Assembly (NCBI RefSeq): GCF_003428625.2
Contig: NZ_QVQT02000005.1
Coordinates: 248,001 to 312,000, forward strand
Source: Paracidobacterium acidisoli
GTDB lineage: Bacteria > Acidobacteriota > Terriglobia > Terriglobales > Acidobacteriaceae
DNA: 64,000 nt
Direction of reading: 5' to 3'
This document shows, piece after piece, positions 33,530-42,234 of this stretch. The notes beneath the pieces are model-generated. The model worked only from the letters and a program-made list of their open reading frames with translations, was not told the DNA's origin and ran no database searches. The stretch's first letter is position 1. The number at the start of each line of letters is the position of its first letter. The translations under genes were made by a program, and so were the position numbers.

Positions 33530-34504
33530 TCAGGTCGGTTGTATCCACGCCTTTCTGATAGAAGGATTTCCGGCTGTATCCAGGCGTTGCATCTGATCCT
33601 CGGTGAGAGTTACCTCAAGTGCCGCAATGTTTTCCTGGAGTTGTTCCGTCCTGCTGCCGGCGATGATGGGCAGTACGGATGGTTTGCTCTGTCGCATCCA
33701 CGCAATGATCGTCTGAGTGGGGTCACAGCCGGCTTCATTCGATACTGCCCGAAGTACTTCCAGTCGCTCGACTGAATCAGGCCCCGCGAACTGAGCCGGA
33801 ATTTCGCGATCGGCGCGCGTATAAGCTCCCTGAAGAAGAATCGAATATCCGACAAGTGTGATTTCATGATGCGTGGCATAGTCCTTGAGGTCATCGTCGA
33901 TAAAAATCTGGGGCCCAAAGTCCGCACCGTGGCGTGGGCGCAGATAGGTATACCTTTGCTCAACTACCGAATAGGGCGTCCAGCCGTGCATGCCGGCCGT
34001 CAGATTCGCTTCTGCAATACGCCAGAGGGCAAGATTACTGGCGCCCAGCGCGCGAACCTTCCCGGCCTGAATCAGGCGATCAAAGGCCTCCATCGTTTCT
34101 TCCAGAGGAGTGTCACGATCGTCTCGATGGGCCTGATACAGATCCACTCTGTCAGTCTGCAGCCGCTTCAGGCTCATCTCGCATTCGCGCTGGATTTCAG
34201 TGGCTCGTAAACCGCCAGGAGAGCCGGGGTAATCGAAGGCCAGCTTGGTAGATACGACCACCTCGTCACGATTACGGCGCTCTTTCATCCATTGGCCAAT
34301 CGTCGTCTCGCTTTCTCCACCTTTACATCCGGGATACCAGCTCGCATAGAAGTTCGCAGTATCCAGGAAATTACCGCCCCGCTCCCGATAAAAATCAAAG
34401 AGAGCAAAGGATTGATCGCGATCGATCTTGCTTCCAATCAGATCTGTTCCCAGCGCGAGAGAGCTCACTGTTACATTTGATTGCCCGAGCCGAACCCTTT
34501 TCAC
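33530..34504 (-). CDS. aldo/keto reductase
   Basis: 324 residues starting at GTG (34504), with GGAG upstream. The AKR TIM barrel has the catalytic tetrad Asp48 and Tyr53 (FLDTANFYA), Lys87 (VVVSTKLAF) and His126 (LYQAHRDD), plus a C-terminal NADP-binding region (IIAGSRTEQLQENIAAL). It is similar to sugar/aldehyde reductases of the YdjG/GlcDH-like group. It is the second gene after the small transporter at 34568-35011, 63 bases away, and likely shares the operator-controlled promoter at 35213-35240. It could reduce or, in the reverse direction, oxidise a sugar intermediate. Confidence 0.85.
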   Translation of the reverse strand: MKRVRLGQSNVTVSSLALGTDLIGSKIDRDQSFALFDFYRERGGNFLDTANFYASWYPGCKGGESETTIGQWMKERRNRDEVVVSTKLAFDYPGSPGGLRATEIQRECEMSLKRLQTDRVDLYQAHRDDRDTPLEETMEAFDRLIQAGKVRALGASNLALWRIAEANLTAGMHGWTPYSVVEQRYTYLRPRHGADFGPQIFIDDDLKDYATHHEITLVGYSILLQGAYTRADREIPAQFAGPDSVERLEVLRAVSNEAGCDPTQTIIAWMRQSKPSVLPIIAGSRTEQLQENIAALEVTLTEDQMQRLDTAGNPSIRKAWIQPT

Positions 34505-34567
34505 ACGCGATCTCCAAATGCACGGAAGTGATATACGTCTGCGGTAGAAAAAGCAGAGAGCCGAAAG

Positions 34568-35011
34568 CTATCTGCTGTATGTGGAAAGGTAAACACCCCC
34601 CACCATAACAATCGCGCCAATAATGTTCAGCGGCCCGACTTTTTGGATCGGAGAATCGAGCCATCCGAAATGAGAAAGAGCCATTCCGCCCAGAACCTGG
34701 CCTGCGATAAGCGTGATGAAAACTCCGCGAGCTCCCACATGAGGAAGCATCCAGGCAATGGCGAATACAAGGCATGCGCCCAGTGCTCCAGCCGTCAAAA
34801 GCAAAGGGTGCACCTGCTTAAAGCCGCTCAGAACGCCGCTCTGCCATCCTGTCAGGCCGATCAGAACTGCAGCACATGCGCCGATGCACCAGAAAACTGC
34901 ATTCCCGACACGTGCATTATTGATGACGCTTCCTACCTTCCCATTCATGGCTAAATGCACGGCCAAAACGATTCCAAGCAGGACAGTGAAGAGGTAAAAC
35001 TGAAGTTTCAT
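34568..35011 (-). CDS. YdcZ-type small DMT-superfamily transporter
   Basis: 147 residues from the ATG at 35011 (AGGAG and AAGG upstream). Five hydrophobic segments are visible, including FYLFTVLLGIVLAVHLAMNG and VFITLIAGQVLGGMAL. Both resemble the YdcZ/DUF606 family of the drug/metabolite transporter superfamily, whose members are about 150 residues and may act as dimers. The substrate is unknown; being under the sugar operator suggests transport of a catabolic intermediate. The aldo/keto reductase gene follows in the same direction. Confidence 0.75.
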   Translation of the reverse strand: MKLQFYLFTVLLGIVLAVHLAMNGKVGSVINNARVGNAVFWCIGACAAVLIGLTGWQSGVLSGFKQVHPLLLTAGALGACLVFAIAWMLPHVGARGVFITLIAGQVLGGMALSHFGWLDSPIQKVGPLNIIGAIVMVGGVYLSTYSR

Positions 35012-35164
35012 CCTTTTGCTCCTGGCGCGATAACCGATCAAAAAAGCTGTTCAGCAGGTCTTTACCCGCATTCACTCCGTGAAGCGGAAAGTTATCACTC
35101 ATATATAGCAGCAATAACTATCCTGTAGGCCACTGGTAACTTTGCTAAAGCAGGAATCCGGTTA

Positions 35165-35180
35165 AGTTCCCATATGAACA
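35165..35180 (-). promoter_or_regulatory. operator copy before the transporter/AKR operon
   Basis: AGTTCCCATATGAACA matches nine of ten defined bases and lies 32 bases downstream of the -10 of the minus-strand promoter at 35213-35240. Confidence 0.65.
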
Positions 35181-35212
35181 AAATACCAAGTGACGTATAA
35201 ACTGAAGCTGAC

Positions 35213-35240
35213 GGTATACCCGGATTTCTTTTCGTGTCAA
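35213..35240 (-). promoter_or_regulatory. sigma70 promoter of the transporter/AKR operon
   Basis: On the minus strand: TTGACA (35240..35235), 16-base spacer, TATACC (35218..35213). The 345-base region 35012-35356 has no supportable gene besides these regulatory signals. Confidence 0.65.
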
Positions 35241-35356
35241 GGTGGTTTTTGGACGCCGAAGAATAATCATTTCCTGAGCCGCTTTTATGATTCGGAAAAT
35301 GGGGATCCAGCCTGCGATGTTGGGCTTACGTTCTGCCGCTGTGCCCTCTGTCTGCG

Positions 35357-36394
35357 TCAGAAAGTAATCGCAGCGACCACCTTCACAGGGAATGTGGCCT
35401 GACCTTCAACCGGGATCGATGGAGCCGTCGAGGTCAGCTCTCCACCAGAAGAAGAGGACGCGTGCATCGTGAAAGACCGCGGAACGGCGGCGCCTTCATA
35501 AAAGCGCGCAGTTGCGGAAATACTCATCGTGCCTATACTTCCGGCGGGATAAGTGCTCAAAAATGCATCATTTGCAGGGCTTGTTGTGATTGCTCCGGGT
35601 GCAACATGCCATGCTACCCAATAGGTTGCGTGAAGCGGGGTGATCGGTGTTTGATTCGGAGGTATGGTCCCCACCACAGTTCGCGTAATGCTCTCGATTA
35701 CGCAGCCTCCACGAGGAGAGGGCTTTGAAAGATGCCACTGTCTCACCCAGGAGCTCGCGTTCGGCCCGCCGGAAATCGTTTTATAGCTCAGTATCTGGCC
35801 CTGCAGGTTGAGGCCGTTCACCGTGATCTGAGTTGGAATCAGGCTGCCTGTTGCTGAGACGGTGCCATTATCCAGAGAGAACTGGCTCACTTTTGATGGA
35901 AGGGCCTCTGCACGGAAGCTCTGCCGCCAGTCGCCGGTTGCCACCCAGGCAGCAGCCTTCGACGGACGGATATCGGAAGAAATCCAGTTATCGGAATTGG
36001 CCGTGGAAAAGCGGACGAAGTATCTCATTGCGCTCGATGCAGTATTGAGATCCACTTCGGAATCAGCAGACTCGCCGAAATCCCAGATAGCACCGCCAAC
36101 CTGAAGAACCGCGTTCATACCAGGGGAAGCAGATCTCTGCCCATGCTGGCCGGAACGAACAATATCGCCTGCGGTCCCCAGTTGAACTGTAGTTTCGCCT
36201 CTGCTGTCATCGAACAGATAAACCAGTGTGAACGGTGTGCCATCCGGAATGCGGTCTCTCGAGTAATATCCGAACACCGGTCCCTCATGGACGTGAATCC
36301 CCTTTACATGGCCGGTGATAGTCACCCTGACTGTAGCTGCCCGCGCGGTTGCCATCAGGCAGATCGCGGCAAGTAAAACAAAGCCTCTCTTCAT
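35357..36394 (-). CDS. exported protein of unknown function
   Basis: 345 residues with a signal peptide (LLAAICLMATARA). The mature part is beta-rich with many Ser/Thr and no cysteine-rich or enzymatic motif that I recognise. An N-terminal segment (ITGHVKGIHVHEGPVFGYYS, then FTLVYLFDDSRGE) recalls secreted beta-sandwich proteins annotated in PEP-CTERM-type organisms. There is no C-terminal sorting motif or membrane anchor. GAGGA precedes the ATG. It stands alone between the transporter/AKR and the cytochrome/PQQ transcripts. Function is unknown. Confidence 0.6.
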   Translation of the reverse strand: MKRGFVLLAAICLMATARAATVRVTITGHVKGIHVHEGPVFGYYSRDRIPDGTPFTLVYLFDDSRGETTVQLGTAGDIVRSGQHGQRSASPGMNAVLQVGGAIWDFGESADSEVDLNTASSAMRYFVRFSTANSDNWISSDIRPSKAAAWVATGDWRQSFRAEALPSKVSQFSLDNGTVSATGSLIPTQITVNGLNLQGQILSYKTISGGPNASSWVRQWHLSKPSPRGGCVIESITRTVVGTIPPNQTPITPLHATYWVAWHVAPGAITTSPANDAFLSTYPAGSIGTMSISATARFYEGAAVPRSFTMHASSSSGGELTSTAPSIPVEGQATFPVKVVAAITF

Positions 36395-36643
36395 ATGTCC
36401 TCAGTGAGTGGATGCTTCCGGATACGGAAAATGTCAGATACTCCCGGCGGCTGACAGATTAAACGAGACTATGACAACAAATAAACGGAGCTGTCCAATT
36501 CCGCGCTCGAATAATAGTTCAGAATGCGGCATTGCAGCAGCGACAGAATCCATGCCCTCTTGTACGCAACACAGCATTGGCATTGAGTAAACTCAGTTGC
36601 GATTGCGCGGCTTCCGTTCTTTGTTCTTCGGAGGGGAAACTGC

Positions 36644-36671
36644 TTGACAGTCCGGAAAGTGCAGGTATAAC
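36644..36671 (+). promoter_or_regulatory. sigma70 promoter of the cytochrome/PQQ operon
   Basis: TTGACA (36644-36649), 16-base spacer, TATAAC (36666-36671). The perfect operator begins 30 bases downstream. The gap 36395-36643 shows no gene or other signal I could support. Confidence 0.75.
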
Positions 36672-36700
36672 GTCGCGTACAGTTTAAGACCATTGAAACT

Positions 36701-36716
36701 AGTTCATACCGGAACT
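36701..36716 (+). promoter_or_regulatory. perfect operator AGTTC-N6-GAACT
   Basis: AGTTCATACCGGAACT sits 92 bases before the cytochrome c start at 36808. Confidence 0.75.
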
Positions 36717-36807
36717 GAAGCGAGAATCGGTAAGGTAGCCGCCGCAGTTCAGTGTGCTGTGCCAACAAATAATTCAGATGTGTAACTGAGGGATAGGCAA
36801 TACGCTT

Positions 36808-37587
36808 ATGAACCTTCCATCGAAGATTGTCGTTTTGCTCAGAGCCACTGGAGTAGCTATGGTTCTCCTGGTATCGACAGTCACAGCAGTAAGGGCGCAG
36901 GCGCCGGCAGTCGATCCCGCCGCGGCTGCAAGAGGCAAGGGAATCTTCGGTGCGAATTGTTCCTTTTGCCATGGCGCGCAGGCGACAGGCACGGAACAGG
37001 CGCCGAATCTTCTGAGAAGCCCGCTGGTGTTTCAGGATAAAGGCGGCGATGTTCTGGGGCCATTTCTCAAAACGGGCCGTCCAACGCTTGGCATGCCATC
37101 GTTCGCCTCCCTGGCCCCCGCTCAGGTATCGGATATCGCTGCCTTCCTTCATCAGCGCCTTACAGAAGTTCGGGGCAAACGTCTCCCGGAGGCCGCACTG
37201 CTGGTAGGCAATGCAGATGCGGGCCGCGCGTACTTCAATGGACCAGGAAAGTGCAGCACCTGTCACTCTCCCACCGGAGATTTAGCCGGCATCGGTACAA
37301 AGCTGCAGCCCCTCGCCCTGACAACTGCGTTTCTTACGCCGCAGGCAAAGCCGGAGCAGGTTCGTGTCACCCTCCCCTCGGGAGAGGCGGTATCCGGAAC
37401 GCTGAAGTTCATGGACGAATTTACCGTCGCTCTGATCGATTCATCCGGCACGTATCACTCATGGGTACGATCCTCCGTGAAGTCCGTGGATGTGACCGAT
37501 CCGCTCGCGGCTCACAAGGAAATGCTTCCGCACTATACCGATACAGAGATTCATAACCTGCTGGCATATCTGGTGACACTGAAATGA
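36808..37587 (+). CDS. dihaem cytochrome c, electron acceptor of PQQ dehydrogenase
   Basis: 259 residues with a signal peptide (VAMVLLVSTVTAVRAQ). Two haem c sites are seen: CSFCH at residues 51-55 with distal Met96 (LGMPSF), and CSTCH at 149-153. A beta-rich segment (about 170-215, VRVTLPSGEAVSGTLKFMDEF) follows the second haem. Its stop overlaps the start of the PQQ dehydrogenase by four bases (ATGA). The dehydrogenase lacks its own haem, so this cytochrome is its likely acceptor in the periplasm. Its promoter carries the AGTTC-N6-GAACT operator. Confidence 0.85.
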   Translation: MNLPSKIVVLLRATGVAMVLLVSTVTAVRAQAPAVDPAAAARGKGIFGANCSFCHGAQATGTEQAPNLLRSPLVFQDKGGDVLGPFLKTGRPTLGMPSFASLAPAQVSDIAAFLHQRLTEVRGKRLPEAALLVGNADAGRAYFNGPGKCSTCHSPTGDLAGIGTKLQPLALTTAFLTPQAKPEQVRVTLPSGEAVSGTLKFMDEFTVALIDSSGTYHSWVRSSVKSVDVTDPLAAHKEMLPHYTDTEIHNLLAYLVTLK

Positions 37588-39212
37588 AACGTCTGCTTCT
37601 GTTCTCGTCGCTGATCTTTGCCCTGTTCCCCCCGACCCTGCCCGCGCAAAACGTGGATTCGGCGACCCTGCTTCATCCCCCTGCCGATTCATGGCCGACA
37701 TACAACGGAGAGTATTCCGGCCAGCGCTTCAGCAAGCTCGATCAGATCAACTCTTCCAACGTCAATTCGCTTGCTCTGGCGTGGGCAAGCCATTTCGACT
37801 TTGGCGCACAGTCTTTTGCCCAGCAGGCGAACGAAGGCCGTCGTATCAAAGCCAGCCCGCTCCTCGTCGACGGAGTGCTTTACTTCACGATCACAGACAA
37901 TGTGTGGGCCATTGATGCCCGCTCCGGGCGCGAGATATGGCACTATGCGTGGCCAAACAACAATGCGATCCATGTCGCCAACCGCGGCCTTGGAATCTAC
38001 GGCAGCTGGCTCTACTTCATGACCCCGGATGACTATCTGGTCTCGCTCAATGCAAAAGACGGCACGGAGCGCTGGAGAGTACAGATCGCTGACGTCAAGC
38101 AGGACTTCTTCTCCGCTTCAGCCCCTCTCATCATTGGAAACCACGTCCTCGTGGGGCCTGGAAACAACGACGACATCCGCGCCTTTCTGGAGTCGAGAGA
38201 CCCTGCTACGGGAGCACTGCAGTGGCGCTGGTGGGTTGATCCCGATCCCGGCGCTCCCGGCTCCCAGACGTGGAGCGATAACGCGACCATGATGAAGGGT
38301 GGTGGATTTCCCTGGTTGAATGGTACCTATGATTCTGAGCTGAACCTCTACTACCTGGGAACCGGCAATGGCGTCCCTATGGACCGCCCTCCGCATCCCA
38401 CACCCGACGGAGACAGTCTCTACACCGCATCGATCGTAGCGCTGAACCCCGATACTGGGAAGCTGGTCTGGGCCTATCAGGTTACCCCGCATGATACGCA
38501 CGATTACGATGCGGCGCAGATGCCGATCCTTTTCGACGCCGAGTTCAACGGGAAACCCCGCAAGCTTGTCGCTCAGATATCCAGAAACGGATACTTCTTT
38601 CTGCTCGACCGTGTCACCGGTGAACATCTCCTGACGACGAAATTCATGCCCCAGACCAACTGGGCCAAAGGAATCGATGCTCAGGGACGTCCGATTCCGG
38701 ACTACACGAAGGATGCCAATCCTCCCGGTGCTCTGGTCTCGCCCTATCCCATCGGTGCGACAAACTGGTGGGCGCCAAGTTACGATCCTAAGCTTGGTCT
38801 TCTCTATGCGAACGCCGCGCGGACATGGGCTTACTTCACGACTGCGGGCTATGGCCGCTTCCGCTTTCCGCCGCAGTATGTCACCGTGGCCATCGACTAT
38901 AAGACGGGAAAGGTCGTCTGGTCGCACGAACTGGGCGATCAAAGCGCTGTGCTGATCGCTGGGCTCATCACCACAGCCGGCAACCTTCTCTTTACCGGCG
39001 ACTCGACCGGAAATTTCATGGCTCTGGACCCCTCCACGGGCAAAACTCTGTGGCACGTCGGTCTCGGTCAATATGTCACAAACGCCCCCATCACTTACAT
39101 GCTTGACGGGCGCCAGTATGTTCTGGTGGCCGCCAACGACACATTTTTCGCATTTGCTCTGCCGGAGCCACCGGCAGGGGCAGGGCAGAGCGCATCGGCG
39201 AAACACCGCTGA
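37584..39212 (+). CDS. PQQ-dependent (quinoprotein) alcohol/sugar dehydrogenase
   Basis: 542 residues with a signal peptide (FALFPPTLPAQ). It is an eight-bladed quinoprotein propeller with the family's typical opening (WPTYNGEYSGQRFSKLDQIN). Tryptophan-docking type repeats follow: GVLYFTITDNVWAIDARSG, NAKDGTERWRVQI, ALDPSTGKTLWHVG. The adjacent-cysteine disulfide of methanol dehydrogenases is absent and there is no haem domain, so it resembles soluble or cytochrome-coupled acidobacterial PQQ enzymes. It probably oxidises an alcohol or aldose in the periplasm and passes electrons to the preceding dihaem cytochrome, to which it is translationally coupled. The substrate is not predictable. Confidence 0.85.
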   Translation: MKRLLLFSSLIFALFPPTLPAQNVDSATLLHPPADSWPTYNGEYSGQRFSKLDQINSSNVNSLALAWASHFDFGAQSFAQQANEGRRIKASPLLVDGVLYFTITDNVWAIDARSGREIWHYAWPNNNAIHVANRGLGIYGSWLYFMTPDDYLVSLNAKDGTERWRVQIADVKQDFFSASAPLIIGNHVLVGPGNNDDIRAFLESRDPATGALQWRWWVDPDPGAPGSQTWSDNATMMKGGGFPWLNGTYDSELNLYYLGTGNGVPMDRPPHPTPDGDSLYTASIVALNPDTGKLVWAYQVTPHDTHDYDAAQMPILFDAEFNGKPRKLVAQISRNGYFFLLDRVTGEHLLTTKFMPQTNWAKGIDAQGRPIPDYTKDANPPGALVSPYPIGATNWWAPSYDPKLGLLYANAARTWAYFTTAGYGRFRFPPQYVTVAIDYKTGKVVWSHELGDQSAVLIAGLITTAGNLLFTGDSTGNFMALDPSTGKTLWHVGLGQYVTNAPITYMLDGRQYVLVAANDTFFAFALPEPPAGAGQSASAKHR

Positions 39213-39332
39213 GGGAACAGAGGATTTCGAGTCGTCTGAAAGAACAAACGACCAAACGATGCAGACGGCATCCACACGGGCAGGGAAGAAGCTGATATCC
39301 GGCTCGGGCAAATATCGGGAAGGAGCGTAGGG

Positions 39333-40319
39333 ATGGATCGGCGGAATTTTTTTAAAGGAGCGATAGCGGCTGCTTCTGCTACCGCGATTGGCGGGACAGC
39401 TCTGTATGGTCAGCAGAAACCTGCGCCTGATCTGTTGGCACACGACAACGCGGCCTCTCGTCCCCCGGATGATCCATGGCCGGGAAAGAAAAAGATTCTC
39501 GCTATCGCAGATCCTGAGGAATGGTACTCCTCTCCGGGATATCACCACGATGCCGCTTCGCACACGCTGGCAACTGTAGAACGCCTTGGCCGCGAATCAG
39601 GAGCCTGGGTGACGATCATTCGGACTGATATGCGTTTGCTCACAAAGCAGCCCATCCCCGGCTTCAATGTGAGAAACCTCAATAATTTTGACGCGGTCTT
39701 CTATATGGGAGAAGGTCCGTGGAACATTACCGATCAGCAGAAAGCAGATCTGCTCTCCTTCGTGCATGACGACGGCAAGGGCTTCATCGCAGGCCATGCA
39801 GGAAACGGCGGCCATCTTCTTCTGTGGCCGGAATACGCGCAGATGATCGGTGGCAATCTCATCGGCGAATTTCCAACCGCCTCGATGCCGATCATTCTGG
39901 AAGATCCATCTTTCCCCGGCGTCCAGGGATTCCCTCGCGAATTCAACTTCAAAGATCAGTTCACGATCGTCGGGCCAAACTATTCGCGTGACGTGGATCA
40001 CGTCATTATGCGAATGGACGCTACGAAATTTCCCCAGGTCTTTTCCCAGTTGCGCCCTGAAGGGGATTTCAACCGGCCAGTAAGCCTCGAGAAATACAGA
40101 GCCAACTTTGAGAGGCTGGCCGCGCTCCGCACCGATGGTGACTTCCCCATCGTGTGGGCCAGAAATTACGGAAAAGGCAGAGTCTGGTACTCAACCATCG
40201 GCCATCTGGAGGAATCTCTCGACGACCATCGCGTACAGGAAATGTATATCGGCGCCATTAAATGGGCGCTTGGTCTCGAAAACGCCGATATTACGCCGCG
40301 GCCCTTCCCCGGAAAATGA
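39333..40319 (+). CDS. Tat-type exported ThuA-domain protein
   Basis: 328 residues. The N-terminus MDRRNFFKGAIAAASATA is a twin-arginine-like signal. A ThuA-like domain follows: KKKILAIADPEEWYSSPGYHH, DDGKGFIAGHAGNGG, WARNYGKGRVWYSTIGHLEE. It is a second ThuA-family protein of this window and is more divergent. Its function is unknown, though ThuA relatives act on keto- or disaccharide derivatives. GGAAGGAGCGTAGGG precedes the ATG. It lies 120 bases after the PQQ dehydrogenase and may be in the same transcript. A hairpin at 40321-40341 follows immediately. Confidence 0.75.
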   Translation: MDRRNFFKGAIAAASATAIGGTALYGQQKPAPDLLAHDNAASRPPDDPWPGKKKILAIADPEEWYSSPGYHHDAASHTLATVERLGRESGAWVTIIRTDMRLLTKQPIPGFNVRNLNNFDAVFYMGEGPWNITDQQKADLLSFVHDDGKGFIAGHAGNGGHLLLWPEYAQMIGGNLIGEFPTASMPIILEDPSFPGVQGFPREFNFKDQFTIVGPNYSRDVDHVIMRMDATKFPQVFSQLRPEGDFNRPVSLEKYRANFERLAALRTDGDFPIVWARNYGKGRVWYSTIGHLEESLDDHRVQEMYIGAIKWALGLENADITPRPFPGK

Positions 40320-40320
40320 A

Positions 40321-40341
40321 GGCAGGGTCGCACACCCTGCC
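40321..40341 (+). terminator. hairpin after ThuA gene
   Basis: GGCAGGGT (40321-40328) pairs perfectly with ACCCTGCC (40334-40341) around a five-base loop, one base after the stop codon. No T-run follows, so intrinsic termination is uncertain. Confidence 0.5.
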
Positions 40342-40406
40342 TCCTCCGCAAAAGAGCTGCCTGCCTTCGTCCATATATATAGATATGGACGGTGCCCTTT
40401 CCGCTC

Positions 40407-42026
40407 TTACGCCGTTCGCTGAATAGTCAGAATCGTCTGATCATCCTGTTGTCCGGTTCCCTGGCAGAACGTGTCAAGTGCTGCGAACAGTGCGGCAACG
40501 GCGTTCTGTTCGTGCAGGTAATCTTCAAGCTGTGCCGGACCAAACTGCGCGCCGTCGCAGTTTTCCGCTTCCGTAATGCCGTCGCTGAGCAAAATCATAC
40601 GGTCCCCGACCTCAAGATTTACGGGCACGGAATGGAAGTGTGCGAAATCCATCAGTCCAACGGGAAGATCTCCCTCCCGGACGATTTCAACGACTCCGTT
40701 TGCGCGGACAACGAATGGGCAGATATGTCCGCCATTGATCAGCTCGATCTGCGCTTCTCCCGAACCCGAATGGATATAGCGAAGCGCAACCAGCGTCAGA
40801 TATTTTTCCCCAGGAGTTCGGGAGCAGACAAAAGTATTGATGGACTGCACCATGTCCACCAGCGAGAAGTCTGTCGTCGCCTGCATGCCGACCTGAGCAT
40901 GAAACATCCCCTGCACCATGGAGGCAAGAAGCGCCGCCGGCACTCCCTTGCCGCAGACATCCGCGATCACGGCGACAAAGCCATCCGCGGTGGTGATCAC
41001 GTCATAGAAATCCCCGCCGACGCTGGTACACGGAACAGTCCGGGCTGAAAGATGCGCAAACGAGAATTCAGGCAGCGCCTGGGGAATGATCTGCCGCTGA
41101 ATGGCAGCGGCAATATCGAGTTCCCTGCGCAGCAGGGCAGCCTCGCGTTCTGTTTCCAGCATGCGCAGATTTTCAACCAGCGTTGCCGCCTGATGTGCAA
41201 TGGCATGCAGAATGTCATTGCCCGTTCGTGTGAAATCGCCGCTGCCTGAATGGCTGTCGAGATAAAGCACGCCGAGAAGCCGCCCTGAGTTCTGACCATG
41301 CAGAGGGATCGCGACAACACTGCGAATCGCATTCAGAATGATGCTGTCGCGCCCCTCGACAATCTTTCCCGTCAGATCGGAAAGAATGAATTCAAGCTGG
41401 GAAGAAACCGCATCGCGCACAATCGAATAAGAGATGGCTGGATGCCCCGGAATGTCTGTGCCCTCGCGGTCCTGCCCGCACTCGAGGCGGAGACTGTCGG
41501 CACTATCTCCAAGAAAGACAAAGCCGCGCTCTGCTCCAGTCAGGCGAAGCGTGTATTCAAGCATGCTGCGGAGCACGTCATGCACAGCGCCATAGGTGTT
41601 CAGGCTTTGCGCTGCCTTCAGAAAAAGGGAAAGCTTTTCAAGATCATTCTGGTCTCCGGTGCTCGCGCCGCTCTGCGAAAGCTGGCTGAGCAGGGTGCGC
41701 GCCGTGCTTTCTTCCTCGCCTTCCTCAAAACGCAGTGTGTCATGGCTGGTTCCCAGCGTAATGAAGTCGCCCGAGCGAAGGCGCGTTATGGTGACCGCAA
41801 TTCCATTCACGAAGGTGCCGTGGCGGCTGCCCATGTCGCGCAGCAGGTAGCCATCGGCATCGCGCTCGATGCGGGCATGCTCGCGTGAGATCTGAGGATG
41901 ATGAAGGATGAGATCGCGGCCCACACCTCGCCCAATCGTAAACGGGAGGGCATCGATTGAAACCGTGCTCCGGCTTCCGTCGACAGAAAGAACGAGCCGG
42001 GCATTAGCCTTTTGAACAGGATGCAT
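40407..42026 (-). CDS. FHA-GAF-PP2C (SpoIIE-type) phosphatase
   Basis: 539 residues, cytoplasmic. An N-terminal FHA domain (about 10-100) keeps Gly32-Arg33, Ser47, His50 and Asn74 of the phosphothreonine pocket. A GAF domain (about 125-290) follows. The C-terminal PP2C/SpoIIE domain (about 310-537) has SVGGDFYDVI, IADVCGKGVPAALLASM and DGITEAENCDGAQFG with metal-binding aspartates, and late QQDDQTILTI. Such proteins dephosphorylate Ser/Thr-phosphorylated partners or anti-sigma antagonists, with FHA reading phosphothreonine. It is divergent from a Ser/Thr kinase-TPR gene 208 bases away, so kinase and phosphatase probably act on shared targets. AAGGAG precedes the ATG. Confidence 0.9.
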   Translation of the reverse strand: MHPVQKANARLVLSVDGSRSTVSIDALPFTIGRGVGRDLILHHPQISREHARIERDADGYLLRDMGSRHGTFVNGIAVTITRLRSGDFITLGTSHDTLRFEEGEEESTARTLLSQLSQSGASTGDQNDLEKLSLFLKAAQSLNTYGAVHDVLRSMLEYTLRLTGAERGFVFLGDSADSLRLECGQDREGTDIPGHPAISYSIVRDAVSSQLEFILSDLTGKIVEGRDSIILNAIRSVVAIPLHGQNSGRLLGVLYLDSHSGSGDFTRTGNDILHAIAHQAATLVENLRMLETEREAALLRRELDIAAAIQRQIIPQALPEFSFAHLSARTVPCTSVGGDFYDVITTADGFVAVIADVCGKGVPAALLASMVQGMFHAQVGMQATTDFSLVDMVQSINTFVCSRTPGEKYLTLVALRYIHSGSGEAQIELINGGHICPFVVRANGVVEIVREGDLPVGLMDFAHFHSVPVNLEVGDRMILLSDGITEAENCDGAQFGPAQLEDYLHEQNAVAALFAALDTFCQGTGQQDDQTILTIQRTA

Positions 42027-42110
42027 ACTGGCCAGCTCCTTCCCCCGAACTTAACCGGATAGTATCACCAGGAGAAGGCAATTCTGCGTCTTACGCCGCT
42101 CAGTACGGAC

Positions 42111-42116
42111 TATAAT
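42111..42116 (+). promoter_or_regulatory. candidate -10 of the kinase operon
   Basis: A perfect TATAAT lies 119 bases before the proposed kinase start. No convincing -35 was found at 16-18 bases upstream. Confidence 0.4.
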
Positions 42117-42234
42117 CCAGTTTCGATGACTCGTGATCCTGTGGTGCCCGCACACCCCCAAAGGCCCCTGCACCTGAGGATTCAACTCCCCTCCGGTTAT
42201 CCCATGGATCTTGTTCTTCACGGTCGCAGCCCGT

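Noticed and set aside
36469-37266. 265-codon open frame on the minus strand
   Set aside because: Overlaps the operator/promoter and the dihaem cytochrome gene; shadow frame without domains.
38118-39563. 481-codon open frame on the minus strand
   Set aside because: Antisense to the PQQ dehydrogenase and start of the ThuA gene; no recognisable motif.
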